From positions 587,964 through 651,963 of the forward strand of contig CH003265.1 in the NCBI GenBank assembly GCA_000149265.1: a stretch of DNA of 64,000 bases, given 5' to 3'. The position numbers were made by a program, and so were the translations under genes. How positions within the stretch are numbered: position 1 is the first letter of the stretch; the number at the start of each line of letters is the position of its first letter. The DNA comes from Ciona savignyi (taxonomy: Eukaryota; Chordata; Ascidiacea; Phlebobranchia; Cionidae). The notes under the pieces are model-generated. The model ran no database searches. It was not told the origin of the DNA and saw nothing but the letters and a program-made list of their open reading frames with translations. Of this stretch, positions 13,501 to 26,700 are shown in pieces.

Positions 13501-14744
13501 GTAATCTAACGATTACCCGTGTGCAAACGCTCCGTACGCTTTCCCAGTCACGAGATAAACATTAATATCCTATCGATTAAACGTTCGGAACAACTTGTTA
13601 ATAAATAATATCCTAATCAAAACATTTTTATATAATGAATAGCGGAATCTTACAACATTTGCTACACATTTGATGGGCCTACCGAACTTTTAACCAACTT
13701 TGAAGAAAGTTACTGTGTGTCCAACTTTTCTGTACCCAAAACTGCTGGAACAATTGAAGAGTTTATAATACCCCCGCCTAATTTTGAAAATAGGACCGGG
13801 GCTATCAGGTGAATTATGACATATTTTTTACTTGAATCCCGTCGTCCAAACAACCGCCAATTGCATTATTTCTACCTTTAGAAATAAACCATACAATTTA
13901 CATGACATGATTTAGCAAACCGTAAAATGCTAAGTGAATAAGGAAAAGTTACAAATAATTCGAAAAGTTATTTTTTAAATAAAGCCAGCATATTTCCGCT
14001 ACAAGGCAAGTTTTTAAAAATAATTATTATCCATAGGGTTGCCATTGCGATCAAAGCTATGGACGACGCACTGCAAGTCTCTCGAGTTTCAAACATTGTA
14101 TCGTTTAATTACTTCACCGGGTATCCCAAGCATCGACCAAAACAAGATCAATCGATACAAAGTCCATCACTTCGAGATGGCCTAATGCAAGATCAATTGA
14201 TGCAGGATCAATTAGTACAGAGTCAACAAATGAACAACATTTCTAACACCAATACATCAGCAGCTTTAAAATGTCTGACTTGTTATAAAGCACGAAGTCA
14301 TGCAGAGTGCCAGAGGATTGGAACTGTACAGTTGTGCATGTCCAATGAAGTAAGGCCATTACGGAAACCCCGTTTAGTTTTTAAGTTAGTAAACCTAAAT
14401 TTAATTCACAGCAACAATGCGCAATTGATATTCGAACGGTGAATTGGCGCAGGAAAATGATCACCAAGTATTGCAAGCAAGCATCAGCCTGCATCAATGA
14501 ACGCCAATCGGTTTGTACAAACACAACATAGAAACATGAAATGTAACCGTTCATATGAAATTATCTTTTTGTTTAAAAAAACAATATAATTCCAAGAATA
14601 TTATTTTCTCTGTAATTTAACAGTTATGTTTGTTTGTAGAATCCTACTGATTGCAAGATCTTTGGCCCGAACAGATTTTGTCGATGCTGTTGCGGCACTT
14701 CACTGTGCAATGTAGACCAATCATCTTGCGCGGGCAATGTATGA
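4569..14744 (+). CDS. Gene B: CLCA-family metalloprotease with VWA, FN3-like and C-terminal LU domain
   Basis: 21 exons total 3129 nt = 1042 aa: 4569-4718, 5591-5728, 6072-6219, 6731-6845, 7330-7504, 7912-8163, 8373-8594, 8970-9083, 9301-9480, 9643-9760, 9965-10104, 10747-10905, 11029-11137, 11484-11563, 11711-11804, 12108-12216, 12401-12543, 13643-13808, 14037-14349, 14412-14510, 14640-14744. A signal peptide (MKFLIIITTLVAYVVG) precedes the CLCA hallmark VTLEDNGYDGILVAINP. The zinc motif HEWSH (residues 151-155) is followed by IRWGVFDE, the CLCA HExxH signature. VWA begins about residue 313 with MIDAS DVSGS (319-323) and later IIVLSDG. A beta-rich region (DNGAGSD...DGIYSR) and an FN3-like domain follow, then a Gln-rich linker and a 14-Cys Ly6/uPAR-type domain (LKCLTC ... 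CCCGTSLCN). No transmembrane or GPI signal is seen at the C terminus, so it is probably secreted. Exon lengths match gene C exactly for exons 2-14. The intron after exon 10 uses a GC donor. Confidence 0.92.
6311..6617 (+). repeat. tRNA-derived SINE, + copy in gene B intron 3
   Basis: Near full length. A tRNA-like head (TTAGTCTAGTGCTTTATTGCG as A-box region, GGTTGCAGATTCGAAAC as B-box region) is followed by the family core (GTCCTTGGTCAAGGCAC) and the tail CACGGGGATAAACATTAATATC. Confidence 0.8.
9761..9964 (+). other. GC-AG intron in gene B
   Basis: Exon 10 ends GAACCAG and is followed by GCAAGG instead of GTAAGG. The homologous gene C junction is CGCCAG|GTAAGA (21849/21850). Phase (1) and exon length (118 nt) are identical in both genes, so the GC donor is well supported. 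Confidence 0.8.
11178..11470 (-). repeat. tRNA-derived SINE, - copy in gene B intron 13
   Basis: Diverged minus-strand copy. The reverse complement shows the TAACCC..GTGTG tail block, the ACCCAGCGGATTAATAGG block, the core GTCCTCGGGCAAGG and a worn tRNA-like head at about 11470. Confidence 0.65.
13312..13582 (+). repeat. tRNA-derived SINE, + diverged copy in gene B intron 17
   Basis: Head region with GGGGTTCGAAATTAG (B-box-like), then core GTCCTCGTACAAGGGAC and tail GAGATAAACATTAATATCCTATC. Clearly the same family but heavily mutated. Confidence 0.6.
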
Positions 14745-14984
14745 GGCGTGAGATACCCGATTTTGATCAATTCAGAAATGCGTGCATATTTCTGTATCAA
14801 AATCTTAAGCTTTCGCTATTCGCCTGTTAACATTAATGAATCAGCTACATTTGTCATTAACATCGCTAGCGCTTTTATATCTAAAGTTTACATCGCAAAA
14901 AAATACGCTGCTATTCAAAATAAAAGCAGTAACATTATTTCGAATCATTGGTTAATTTTGATGTCAAAGTGGTTTTACAATGGT

Positions 14985-15560
14985 GGCCCTTCAACTAAAA
15001 CCCTTAAAAGTGGACCCTACATCTGGAACCTATACAACTGAGACCCATTGCAACCAATATCCCTCCACCAAGAGCCTCTATCTGTGACCATCTGGATAGG
15101 ATAAGATATTCATGTTTATCCTCGTGAATGGGAAACCCCAGGGGGTTATCACACGGGCAATCGTCAGATCACCTCGCGCCCACCGTCGGGTTACCGGAGC
15201 TAGTGCAGTGTGTTGTATATGATAGATACGTTCCTTTAATTTGTTAGAACCCATTAATCCGATGGGTTCAGGCAATGTCCGTAAAGTGCCCTGCTCAAGG
15301 ACACAACCGACTAGCTAGCGACCAGTTTCGCACCTGCAACCTTCCAATTGAAAGGCGACGCACTTAACCGCTAGACCAACGGACCGGACTATCTGTATGG
15401 AAAATCTTTTAACTGAGATTTTTAATCTTAGTCCTTTTAACTGAGACACTTTTAACTATAAGACACTTTAATTTGGGACCCTTTTATATGCAAACCTTCA
15501 TAACTGGGAACCTCTGAACTGAGACCCTTTATACTGAAAGCTATCAAACTGAAACCTGTT
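14985..15560. repeat. Degenerate ~15-bp tandem repeat interrupted by a SINE
   Basis: Recurring units resemble ACCCTTTTAACTGAG (for example AACTGAGACCC near 15040, TTTTAACTGAGA near 15410 and 15437, TGAACTGAGACCC near 15516). The array is present on both sides of the SINE at 15094-15389. GACCATCT and GACTATCT beside the SINE look like an 8-bp target duplication with one mismatch. Confidence 0.5.
15094..15389 (-). repeat. tRNA-derived SINE, full-length - copy
   Basis: Runs from the (GGATA) tail repeats to the head CTTAACCGCTAGACCAAC then GGACCGGAC, the reverse complement of the tRNA-like start. One of the best preserved copies. Confidence 0.85.
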
Positions 15561-16032
15561 AGAGACTCATGTAAGGTATTTCGTTAAAAGGGTCTTATAG
15601 TCTAGCCGTGTCCTGGAACCTGTCCAACTAGGCAATTCTTGGTCAAGACCAAAAAGACTGAAAAAAATTGAAGTGTAGATCAGAAATCAGTCAAGTTGTT
15701 GTTGTAAAACTAGAGATGTATTCTTTACACACCTACATCTTTAATCTCTTATTAAATATAACCTCATTTTCTGAAGTTACCTCAAGTTACCTGCGGACAT
15801 AAAACTTGTTTCATTGTCTCTCTATGATTATCGATCAAAGTTACCGACCATCTATCTAGCCTATCGTTTGTTTTATTTTACAACAACCAACAATAAATGA
15901 TTTCTTACCAGATGAAATATTTTGGGGGGAAATCTTACAAATAGTTATTTAAAACGAGCAATGGGGAGGGAACACGGCAATGGGTAGTGTTCTGTAATGT
16001 CTAAAAACATGCTATATTTCAAAACTTGATTT

Positions 16033-16466
16033 ACCGTAAAACCTCTATATCACCGCCATGACGCTATTTTTTTTCTTTAAAAGTACGTTCTATTAGAGGT
16101 GACGTTCAATTAGAGGTTGGCGCTCTATTTTTTGACTAGCTAGTTAGAATTTTGAATAAATTTATTAATGAAAAGAAAAAAAACATTAAACTATTGTTAT
16201 GCGTCACACGGGGGTGAGTTCGTTTAAATATACTGGTAAAACAAATTCCTTCATTCAATTCAAATTGTTTGCTTACAGCATTACTGCTGCTTATCGTGAC
16301 GTGTACTGCATTGTTACTGTTGGTTTAACTGCTAGATTGTGTGTTAATGGCTGGTTTAACTGCTACATTGTGAAAACTTAATCAATTTTATAACTATACC
16401 GGTAGACCTGCTTATACAATTCCGCCGTTCTATTAGAGGTGGTGTTCAAATAGAGGTTTTACGGTA
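16033..16466. mobile_element. MITE with TIRs and TA target-site duplication
   Basis: Left end CCGTAAAACCTCTAT and right end ATAGAGGTTTTACGG are perfect inverted repeats over at least 14 bp, each flanked by TA. Sub-terminal copies of TTAGAGGTGACGTTC / TTAGAGGTGGTGTTC repeat the motif inside. About 430 bp long with no transposase frame. TA duplication and the AAACCTCTAT ends fit a Tc1/mariner-pogo (Tigger-like) non-autonomous element; the family assignment is inference. Confidence 0.75.
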
Positions 16467-17670
16467 ATAAAACTTTTTAAACCATGTGGTTATACTGATC
16501 TAAAAAATACGGTAACTAAACGGAAATTGCACTGTTTTAATCACATTTCTATTATACTGGACTGTTTTAATCACGTTTCTATTATACTTAAGCATGATAA
16601 AATTACCTGGACCGGCAAAACAAGCAACATATTTTTTCAAAAACGGTTTTAGACCCTGCATAAAATAACAATAAAAATGCGAAGTCGTCGTCTAACATAA
16701 AACTTAAATGAATTGTTTGATAAATATCGGGCGGCTAAATGACCCAAATAGTTAGGAAGCATCAATAATCCAAGTCGTTTTTTACTCTGGTCATTTTTTT
16801 TAGTTAGAACTAAAATACATCATTTGACTGTAAACACACAAAGGTTGTTTAAGTTTGTGCTATAAAAACCTGGACACATGCCGGGTGATGTATACACATA
16901 TATATTATTACTACACATGATATATGCGCCCGGAGCAATGATAGTAGAGCAGATAAATTTGTCTACTGCAAGTTCTTGATACGTGAAAGAATGCTAAGTT
17001 AAATTCCCAGTAACTTTTAAGAAAGTAGAATAGTTAATATACACATAATTTAATGGTTAAGTACTTTAGGAAAAGTATTTTGTTACATAAACTATCATGA
17101 TAAAGGTACCTCCTACCTATTATATATATATAAACATATAACATTAAAAGGAACTTGACAAAATTGCATTTTAACCAATATCAGTTTACACATAATTTGT
17201 AAAATGGTTAGAATTTGAATATAGCGTTCAAAATTGCACGCTTTTTCTTTTTCTGGATAATTTGGTAAAAATATGAAACTGCTTTAAGCATACGTAACAA
17301 AACAACGCCGTTAACTTTGCAATATACTGCTTCGGGCGTGGACTTATGTATGCTGATATTTTGAGTTTTTTCTTCCGGTGGGTTGAGCATAAAGAAAAGA
17401 AAAATATAGAATATATTGAAAAAGGAAGAAGTTTTACAAACTTAAACAGAATAAAACTGTTGTTTTGCAGTAGTTGCACGTTACTGGAACGCACTATTTT
17501 TGACATATTATAAATAAACTTACAGTGTTAATAAATCCTATATTTCGTTAGAACTACAAGAGATATTTGGTTAGGAATACAGATTTAGAAGGAGGTGCAG
17601 AATAGCATATTTTTTCGAGTACAAGAGTACAAAAAAACGGACATAAAACGGTGTACCGTAGTTCAAATGT

Positions 17671-17704
17671 GTAACTTTTTCATTTTAATTAGGAAAAAAA
17701 CATC
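17671..17704 (+). promoter_or_regulatory. Possible spliced-leader acceptor upstream of gene C
   Basis: A pyrimidine-rich stretch (AACTTTTTCATTTTAATTAG) ends in AG at 17692, 12 nt before the start codon at 17705. Ciona trans-splices a short leader onto many mRNAs, so this may be a trans-splice site; not provable from genomic sequence alone. Confidence 0.3.
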
Positions 17705-20700
17705 ATGTCCGTTCGTATATTGTTATTGATGGGTTTAGCGGTTTCAGTAACCGGCGACTACTCATCGGTAAATTTGGTCAACAACGGTTACGACGGCATA
17801 ACTATTGCAATTAACCCCACAGTCCGAGAAAACGACGACTTGATTACTGATATAAGGGTAAGTTATAACTACGTACAATTTGTATTGAAATGAGAAATGT
17901 CGTTTGCAACAGAAAGCCTTCACTTCCGCATCAGCAACATTATTCACGGCCACGAAGAAAAGAGCTCACTTTCGCAGCATTAATATTCTGGTCCCGAAGA
18001 CATGGACAAATAGACGATATCCACGGGCCGTTGGTTTATCTTATAGAAAGGTATATAATAAGGCACGATATGAAAACTTAACAACATAATCGGTCTACTA
18101 AGTGTAAATGCAAATTAAACATATTAGTCGAATTACATTAATCTGAGTATGGTGTTACGCTACTTACAGATGCATAATATATCTACAAATTATATATTTT
18201 AAAATAATTACATCTCACACTTGGGTATACAGAGTCTCCAATTTAAATTTGTTTTTAATTTCAGGCAGACGTTATAATTGCATCAGCAAATCCAATTAAA
18301 GGCAACAATCCTTACACACTTCAAACTGGTGGTTGTGGTGAACCTGGAAAATACGTTCACTTCACACCGGAATACATATCCGACCCACAAGAAAATATTT
18401 ATGGACCGATTGGTAGGTTGGAAGTAACTTTCCTAGCTGATTAAAAGATTTCCGCATAACTTAGGTCAGGTTTATGCACTCGAATGCTGGTGACATTTCT
18501 TTGATTTGTTTCGTATACATAAGCTCACTCGCCAGCGGAGCACACGCTTATCATAAAGAAACAAAACCGGTTCGCCGACTGTCGAGACTGTGAACCTACG
18601 GTGGTTAGTTGGTAACGCCGGGTTAACACTTGGAACTTAGCGGATATCGCTTGGGATTAATGTATTAATGATTTGATTTAAATCAACGAGTATAAAACAT
18701 GAACATCTATTTTATCCATGTCTTGAAAATATGCAGGGTTGGTTTTACATTGAATAAACAAGCTTAAAGTGCGTTATCTTGAATGTGGTAGTTTGTGCTC
18801 AGGATTAAACGCCCAAAAAGTCGTGTATTAAGTTTGAATATAATTGAACATCACATCAGAGAAAACAATAGTACACGAATGGTCGCATCTGCGGTGGGGT
18901 GTCTTTGATGAATACGCAACCGGGAACCACAAACGACACTACATCGACTCCAATAATGTGTTACAAGCCACCAGGTAGATGCCGCCTGTTTCGCCGATTT
19001 GTTATTATTTCTAATAATAGTATGGTCCATCTATAGATATTTTTAAATTTAATATGATTATATGAGGTTTAAACACGATCATTTATGTCGATGATTGGGG
19101 AAACGCAAGGGCGGTGTTTCATGTGCGGTTGTCAGATTACCTCAAGCCCACCGTCGTGCTGCAGTAGCTGTTACAGTGTAGGGTATATTACGCTCGTTAG
19201 GTTTTAGTACAACTCATTAATCAGTTGTGTAGTTAGGCATGGTAATTAGTTAACTTTGATTGAACCTAGTATGCTAGTGCTATGAACAAAAATTAAATAA
19301 ACTTTTTAGCTTACATATCTAAGATATCACCAGCAACATTACTATAGTGACATAGAATTTTGACGATTACCAGTGCTGTCACCCACTGCGTTTAAAAGTG
19401 ACATCAAACATTGTTTTCAAATTCATCAAACAAAAACAATTACTTTTGTGTACATAAACCTAGGTGTCCATTGAGCATGCGTGGAATGAATATAGAATAT
19501 GTGGAACCGTACAACGAATCTTGTGCCATCAACCAAACGTCACTGCTACCATCCTCCGACCACTGCCATTTCTTTCCTGCAGAAGAACAAGTTAGAGAAC
19601 TTAAGACATCAATGATGGGACTCAGTTATTTACCAACGGTGATTCGATTTGTGATTGTCAAATTTAAAAGCTATAGAAACCACCCTATAATATGCAAAGA
19701 GCGCGGCTCCTTTTACCTGATCTTATAGCTTAATTCGGTTAGATAATTCAAATGTTAGACGGTAACAGAAAAAAATACATTCTGCATAATGGATTCGAAT
19801 CCACTACCATAGGTTCGCCTGCTAAAATCTAAATTGTCCTAGCGTTTAAGAATTTCTAAAATATTTACGAAAAATTTGTACAGGTCTATGAGTTTTGTCA
19901 CAGCGATCCAAGCGACCCAACCAACATGCACAACAGCGAGGCCGACAACGAACAAAACAGTCGATGTAACTTACAAAGTACATGGGACGTCATAACTTCG
20001 ACCAGGGATTTCAGGGATGGAGCTAATCCGCCGAACCCAAGCTTATCAAACCTTGCACCGATGTTTCGGGTTGTAAGCGTAGCTCCGAGCCGTCGTTTTG
20101 TTCTCGTTCTTGATGTATCGGAAAGTATGGAGGGGGTAAGTAATGCAAAAAAAACGTTTTCCTTGGTATTACACTACTTTATGGCACCCCGCTTTCGTGT
20201 ACCGAACTAATGATTTAAAATATTTGATATTACCCCATGGCTGGACCGTAAAATATTACTTGATATTACCTTCGCCAATCGAAACGTAGTTTGGTGAGAG
20301 AAATTGTCCGGCTTAATGTTGATCATAATATTAACTTAAAGTCGTTGTTTTTAAATAAAAACGCTTTACATTTTAATAAACTGGCCCTTTATTGTGTGTA
20401 CCTTAACTATAGGACACAATCATGGTTATTTAACCCCACTAAAATAACACAAATTAAACAGAGTCGTCTGACTATGATGCGGCAGAGTGCTGGTGCATTT
20501 ATAAGCACGTCAGTATCGACCGGCGATTATGTTGGCATCGTGGAGTTTAACGATGAGGCACGAATTCTCCAGCAGCTGACTCAAATAACATCGCCATCAG
20601 ATAGGGATATGATCAAACTAAACATACCAAATTTAGCGGGTGGATCCACATGTATAGGTTGCGGCATTCAGGCGGCTGTTCGAGTAAGTGAAGCTTGTTA

Positions 20701-23700
20701 GCAATGTAGGATAGGATAGGATAGGATATTCATCTTTATCCCCGTGAATGGGAAAACCAAGGGGGTTAACACACGGGCAATCGTCAGATCACCTCGCGCC
20801 CATTGTCGGGTTACCGGAGCTATTGCAATGTATTGTTTATGATAGACACGTTCGTTCAATTTGGTAGAACCCATTAATCCGCTGGGTTCAGGCAATGTCC
20901 GTAAAGTGCCTTGCCCAAGGACACAACCGACTAGCTAGCGACCAGTTTCGCACCTGCAACCTATCGATTGAAAGGCAACGCACTAACCGTTAGACCAACG
21001 GGCCGGACAAATGTGCTGATTATCTAATGTGATATGACAAAACGAATATTTTCACACAGCAATAATAGCCAATGCTGATTATTTAAATTTAACAAACAAA
21101 TGCACAACAGGCAATGGAAAATCACAATCAAAGCGAATCATGCGGCCACATCATTGTACTATTAGATGGCGAAGAAAAAATGTCACCGTATATACATCAA
21201 GTGGCCCAGGATGCAATAAACATGGTATTTTATAAATCTTATATAGCCTTATGAACAATACTCACTTCTTTAACAAAAAATTCCCAGAATTGCACAGTCG
21301 ACGCTATTTTCTTCACAACAACTAAAAATGAAGCGTTGACCTCTCTGGTAAGGGCTACTGGGGGTCAGTGGTTTTTCGCTCTCGATAAAAACCTCAGAAG
21401 TTTGATGGGGGCGTTCGCGACCATCGCTGATGAAGACGATGGCGATTTAACGAACTTGGTTTCTACGGTAATCACAGTCTTGATGAATAATTTAATGCGC
21501 ATAATTATTATTATTGGGTTTGCAAACCCATAAATTTGAAGGGTTAGTTGCGAGCACTGCCGGGCACAAAAAAATATTTCGCTACCGCACACAAGTGGCC
21601 ATGCTGCTGTTGTTAGTACAGCTAGAAGTTTTATATAAAATTTGTTTTTGTTTGAAGTAAAAACAGGTATTATAATTTAGGTACAATTTGGGAAGAAATA
21701 TATTTTTACAATAACAAAAATGCAATCACAGATCGCATATGAACAACACGTGTTGACTGCGGGAAAAAGTCAAAATGGAAAGATTTCTATTGACAGCTCT
21801 GTGGGAATGAATACCACTTTCCAATTTGCTTATCAAATTGGCACGCCAGGTAAGAGAAAATGTTTATATCGAAAATGTGTGACAACATCCATCTTTCAAT
21901 GAATTTGTTATATTTGATTTGATGAAGAGTTATGTGATATATTAATATCTGAGAAAAAATAAAATATATAAGAGCGTAATTAACTTTTAAAACAGTGCGG
22001 TCGAAACTATGTACGCACTCTTACCGAAACAGATTAGACAGTTTAAACGTTGTGGCCAAAAATACCAGCTAAATTACCCTTGGGCAGTATCGACGTTTAC
22101 ATATAAAAACAATTATAGGGTCACACGCTGAACAACAAAATATTAACACCAGCTAAATAACAATAATTATATTCTTATGAACTAAATTACAGCACATAAA
22201 AAAAACTAAAAAGGAATTGTGACCAACGATCATTTATATACCCGTTATACAATAATAACATATCGTGTATCAACCTAGTTATTTAATAAGCTAAACAATA
22301 ACTGTAATAATATGGTTATTGTATTCAATACACTGCTTTACCTACGATAGAACAAGCATTGTCTATATCAGTGGTTCTTAAACTGGGTTCGATGAGTCAG
22401 TATCAGGGGTTCAGCGGAGATTAGGATAAGTATACACACGCAGATATATTTTGCAGATATACATGCAGATATATTACGCATTTTTTTGAATTTCAACGAA
22501 GAGTTCGGTGAATGCCCGCATAAAACTTGCGGGGTTCGGTACCTCCAACAAGATTAAGACCCACTGGTCTATATTATAGCGGCCTCAGCGGTTTATCAAA
22601 GTTAAAGATGGATAATTTAATGTGTCCTCTTTCAAACGCGATTTTGCAACCGTTAAGGAGTTAAATTTGTGTCCTTTTATCCACAGAGGTTCAATTAACT
22701 GCGCCGAGCGGTTGCGTTTACTCCACTGCACAATTTACAATACCAGGTGCATGTCCTGGACACCCTCTTGCAAGGGTTGACACAACCCTAAATCTGGTTA
22801 ACTTTGTTATTCCTGGAAAAGCAGAAGTAAGTTATTTCACCGTTTGTCGTTGTAGTTTACTAAAATATCAATTGACTGGACAGGTTGGATCATGGAGATA
22901 TGACGTAACTTCAAGCTTTACTGACACTATAAGCGTGTTTGTTACGTCAAAAGCAGAAGAGAATGTTCTGCCGATAATAGTCCAAACGAGGACAAGATCA
23001 CCCACCAGTAGCGTGGTTGGACCAGTTGTAATAGAAGCTACGGTAAAAAATAACCACAAACATTTTGTATCGTCTTTAATTTCTAAAATAATTTTGTCCC
23101 ATTTTATAACGATCGAATGCTTCCGAAGTATGTACATATCAAATCGAAATTACAAATGTAAAATCAAAATAACTGCCGCAATTGACAGGTGACAAGAGGT
23201 GATCCGGGGCAACCAATTCTAAACTTAGCGGTGGTTGCAGTTATAGAGAAACCGGACTCGTCCATAGAGCGACTTTCTTTGTTAGATAATGGAGCAGGTG
23301 CGGAGACGTAAACTTTGTTGCTACCTGATTAAATACATATTAATTACAGAAAACGAACCAGAGCTAAATACCAAATAAACAACAATTATAGGCGTAATTC
23401 CGTTCTAATGACGAATACTGGATCATAGGCTAAGTGTATAGTTTATGAAAATAGCCACCAATGCTTGTGATTCTGCCACAGGCGCAGATACTACAACAAA
23501 CGACGGCGTATATTCCAGAACTTTTACTGGATTTACATCAAGGGGACGTTACAGTATACAGGTGCCATGCCTTTATCTTAAGTTAATATCGTAATCAACT
23601 ATACTTAAAATATGGTTTATTTTAACTATAGATCTACGCCGACAAGATAACAAAAGGCGAACTTAACCAGAGAGTTTTTTAATTTATCTATTTTTTAATT

Positions 23701-26700
23701 TTATTCTGTTCTTTCCTTTTTTCTTTTTTATAAGTTGAAGTAAACTGTTCGTTGCAGTTCTAAGTAACAAAAAACAAAGAAAGGGCTTACTTTTTTCGAT
23801 AGCGGGATTTTCCCTTGTTTGTTTTTTGTAAAATAAAAGGTCGAGTCAAACTATCAGCATGCAATTACGATTACTAAAAAATTCAACTCGATCGCTTAAC
23901 TTTTTTGTTACCAATGACCTGGCAACCGAAAATACATGTCGCGAGGATGGCTTAAAAACGAAAAAATTATAATTTGAAGGGAAACCGTAATTAAGAAGCA
24001 CAAAAATAATTTTTACTGTTTTATTGTGGGGCCTAATGGATTACAATACATATATCGATTTATACCGGTATATTAAAAACGGTATTAGTGACGATGGCGT
24101 TTAGCCCGATAGAGAAACAAATTTGTACTAGTGTTACACAAACATGCATATACTATGTATATACTTTTCATTATACTTTATGTTATTGTGTACTTTACTA
24201 ATAAGCTTATACGTTGTTTACAGGTTGAAGTAAATGGGTCCCTGGAACTGTCAGGGGGTTCCACGTTTGGGTCCCAGGCTCCACTTATATTTGGTTTAGT
24301 ATTTCCCAATGGTAAATACAGATCCGTTTGTGAGGTTGGTGTTGTGTAGTTAAATATAATAATCAAAATCATTTTAGGTACCATAACCGGCAATCCAGAG
24401 GCTGAAGCAGCGATACCAACTGTGCCAACCGATAGTGGGCAATTTACAAGAATCCAAACTGGCAGCGGGCTTGAATTTGTAGGGTATGTAGCAATACCTC
24501 TTCATTCCCAAGATTTTTTTAAGTTTTTAAACCCTTTTGTGTCCAATTTTTTTTTCTTACATGGGTTTATAATAAATTAAAGAAAATTACAGAAAGTGTA
24601 TATGATACCTCATTGTACTTCCTATACCTATGATGACAAAACCCAATAACCATTATTCACTCCTCAAAGGGAAATTACCCCACCAGAGTTTGACACCTTG
24701 GCTCCAAGTCAAATCAACGATTTATCTGCAGCCCAGGTAGATCCAAACAATGTCACAAGCGGAATTCGATTGACATTCACAGCTACAGGGGATGATGCAG
24801 ATGCTGGAACAGGTTTTCAAAATATCATATTTTATTCATGTATATAATATTTCATACATATGTGTAAGTATGGAGACCGTTAGGTTAAACTTTAATTATA
24901 TTGGAATGTTAATCCCATTCCAACCCGCCTTGGCTGACCCCTCTCACACAGATGGGTTCCAGCATTGACAACAAAATGTATGTTGACTGGTTCCAAAAAT
25001 TGCAAATGGTTGTTAAAATTGAGACAACAAAAACACCACAATTCAACTACCGTAACCTGGAAATTGATAACTTAAGATCATCCTGTCTATATTTCAAAAC
25101 AACATAAAATAATCTTCTTTTATTATTTAAATATTTATTTAAAAAAAGCCTCAACGCAAAGTTTTAAATTATGCTGTAAACATGACATGGGAAGCGATGG
25201 AAACATGGTAGTGCGGAATGGAAATCTTGCAATTATTATTCATGTGGATTTATTGTCTTGTTAGTTGTCTTGAATAGAGAAAGCTACACAACGGCGTTTT
25301 GGAATAAAGACACTCCAGTTGTTAAACTTTGTAGTATAAGTTTTAGCCTGTAGGCTCGATACTATAGCTGCTAGTCAACTTTGTTTATGATGCAATGCAC
25401 GAATCGGAAGTTGCATAAATATATAGAATAGAAGTTTTAATAAAAAACTAAAGCAATGACCCTGTGACTGTGTGCATGAGATAATCTAATCTGCCATTTA
25501 CCTATGTTACAGTGGTTATTAGTATGCTATACCGAAGAAAACTCATGTAAATTTGTAAAACAGCCACATCATACCAAGTTTGCTATACATTTGCAAATCC
25601 AAGTGATCTTTCAACAAATTTTGCGGCAAACATATGTCCAGTTGTTTCCAATCAACCAAATGCGGCAGCAGTCAAAGAATCCATTGTTCTTCCTTCACCT
25701 GATACTTTCAACAGGACTGGTTCTTTGAGGTATCGATAATCAAATAAACTAAATGGCCAATTGTAATCCAATTTTTCAATTAAAATTAGAAATTGAGTTA
25801 AAATAAAATTTAAATTTAAATTCTATTTAAAGTGGTAAATAAATTTAATACATACATTAAATTTCCACAAAAATAGATTTATTTAAGTGTAAAATTATAT
25901 ATTAATTTTACTTTTTACTTGCAAACTATGGGCTACCTTACAAGAATTTAAATCATGTTTAAAATGCCATCTTCACACAAGTTAACTATATTTTGTTATC
26001 AGTTTTCAACATCAAATAGCTCCTGCAGTATAAAATTTGTCCGCTAAAAATGATGTGCTAGTAGCACCAGCTAATTAGTATTCGCTAATGAGCATAAATC
26101 TTTTAACAAATACATTGCTTCAATGAAAACATCCTTTGTACTATTACATTTCAGAATGGCGATTGCAATGACAGCAACTGATGAAATAGGAAATGTATCT
26201 CCAGTGTCTAACATTGTTCTTTTGAACTTTTTCATTGAACCCCCTATACCAAGTCAGTTTAAGTTATTTAAAAAATTAAAACTAACCGATATTAGCTCTT
26301 TAAAAGTGAGGCTATTTTACTTTTACCATATAACGATCAGTAAATTTTTAGATTTATTTTCTCCTCTCTATGTAAGCCCACATCTTAATAATGTAAATGT
26401 TGTAATAAGGTAGAAGAATTTAATTGACAAACATATAGTATGTTGGTCTGTTGTACAGCAAAGCTTTAAAGCTCTGGAAACTGACTGTGGTCATGTGGTG
26501 TTTGATAATAACCCGTGTTATATTGCCTGCAGCAATTTCACTTGTCAAGAGTAACATTTATTATTATCTTATACTTGTGTGAGAAATTAATTAAATTCAA
26601 AAATCTTGCAGAGTGCCCAGAAGCCCCTACAGAGTCACCAAATGGAAATGCACCAATTTACAGTACCAGCCCCACTGTTGTAGCCAACATTAATTACTAT

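Larger units (their letters stand above)
14745..17704. other. Intergenic B-C with repeats
   Basis: No coding exon recognised. It holds a degenerate short tandem repeat (about 14985-15093 and 15390-15560) split by a SINE (15094-15389), and a TA-flanked MITE (about 16033-16466). The remaining 16470-17704 is AT-rich and featureless apart from a short TA-rich stretch near 17120-17132. Confidence 0.55.

Noticed and set aside
20698..20895. Repeated minus-strand open frame of about 65 codons, also at 15078-15275 and 41807-41998
   Set aside because: It is the antisense reading of the SINE body and recurs with each SINE copy; not a gene.
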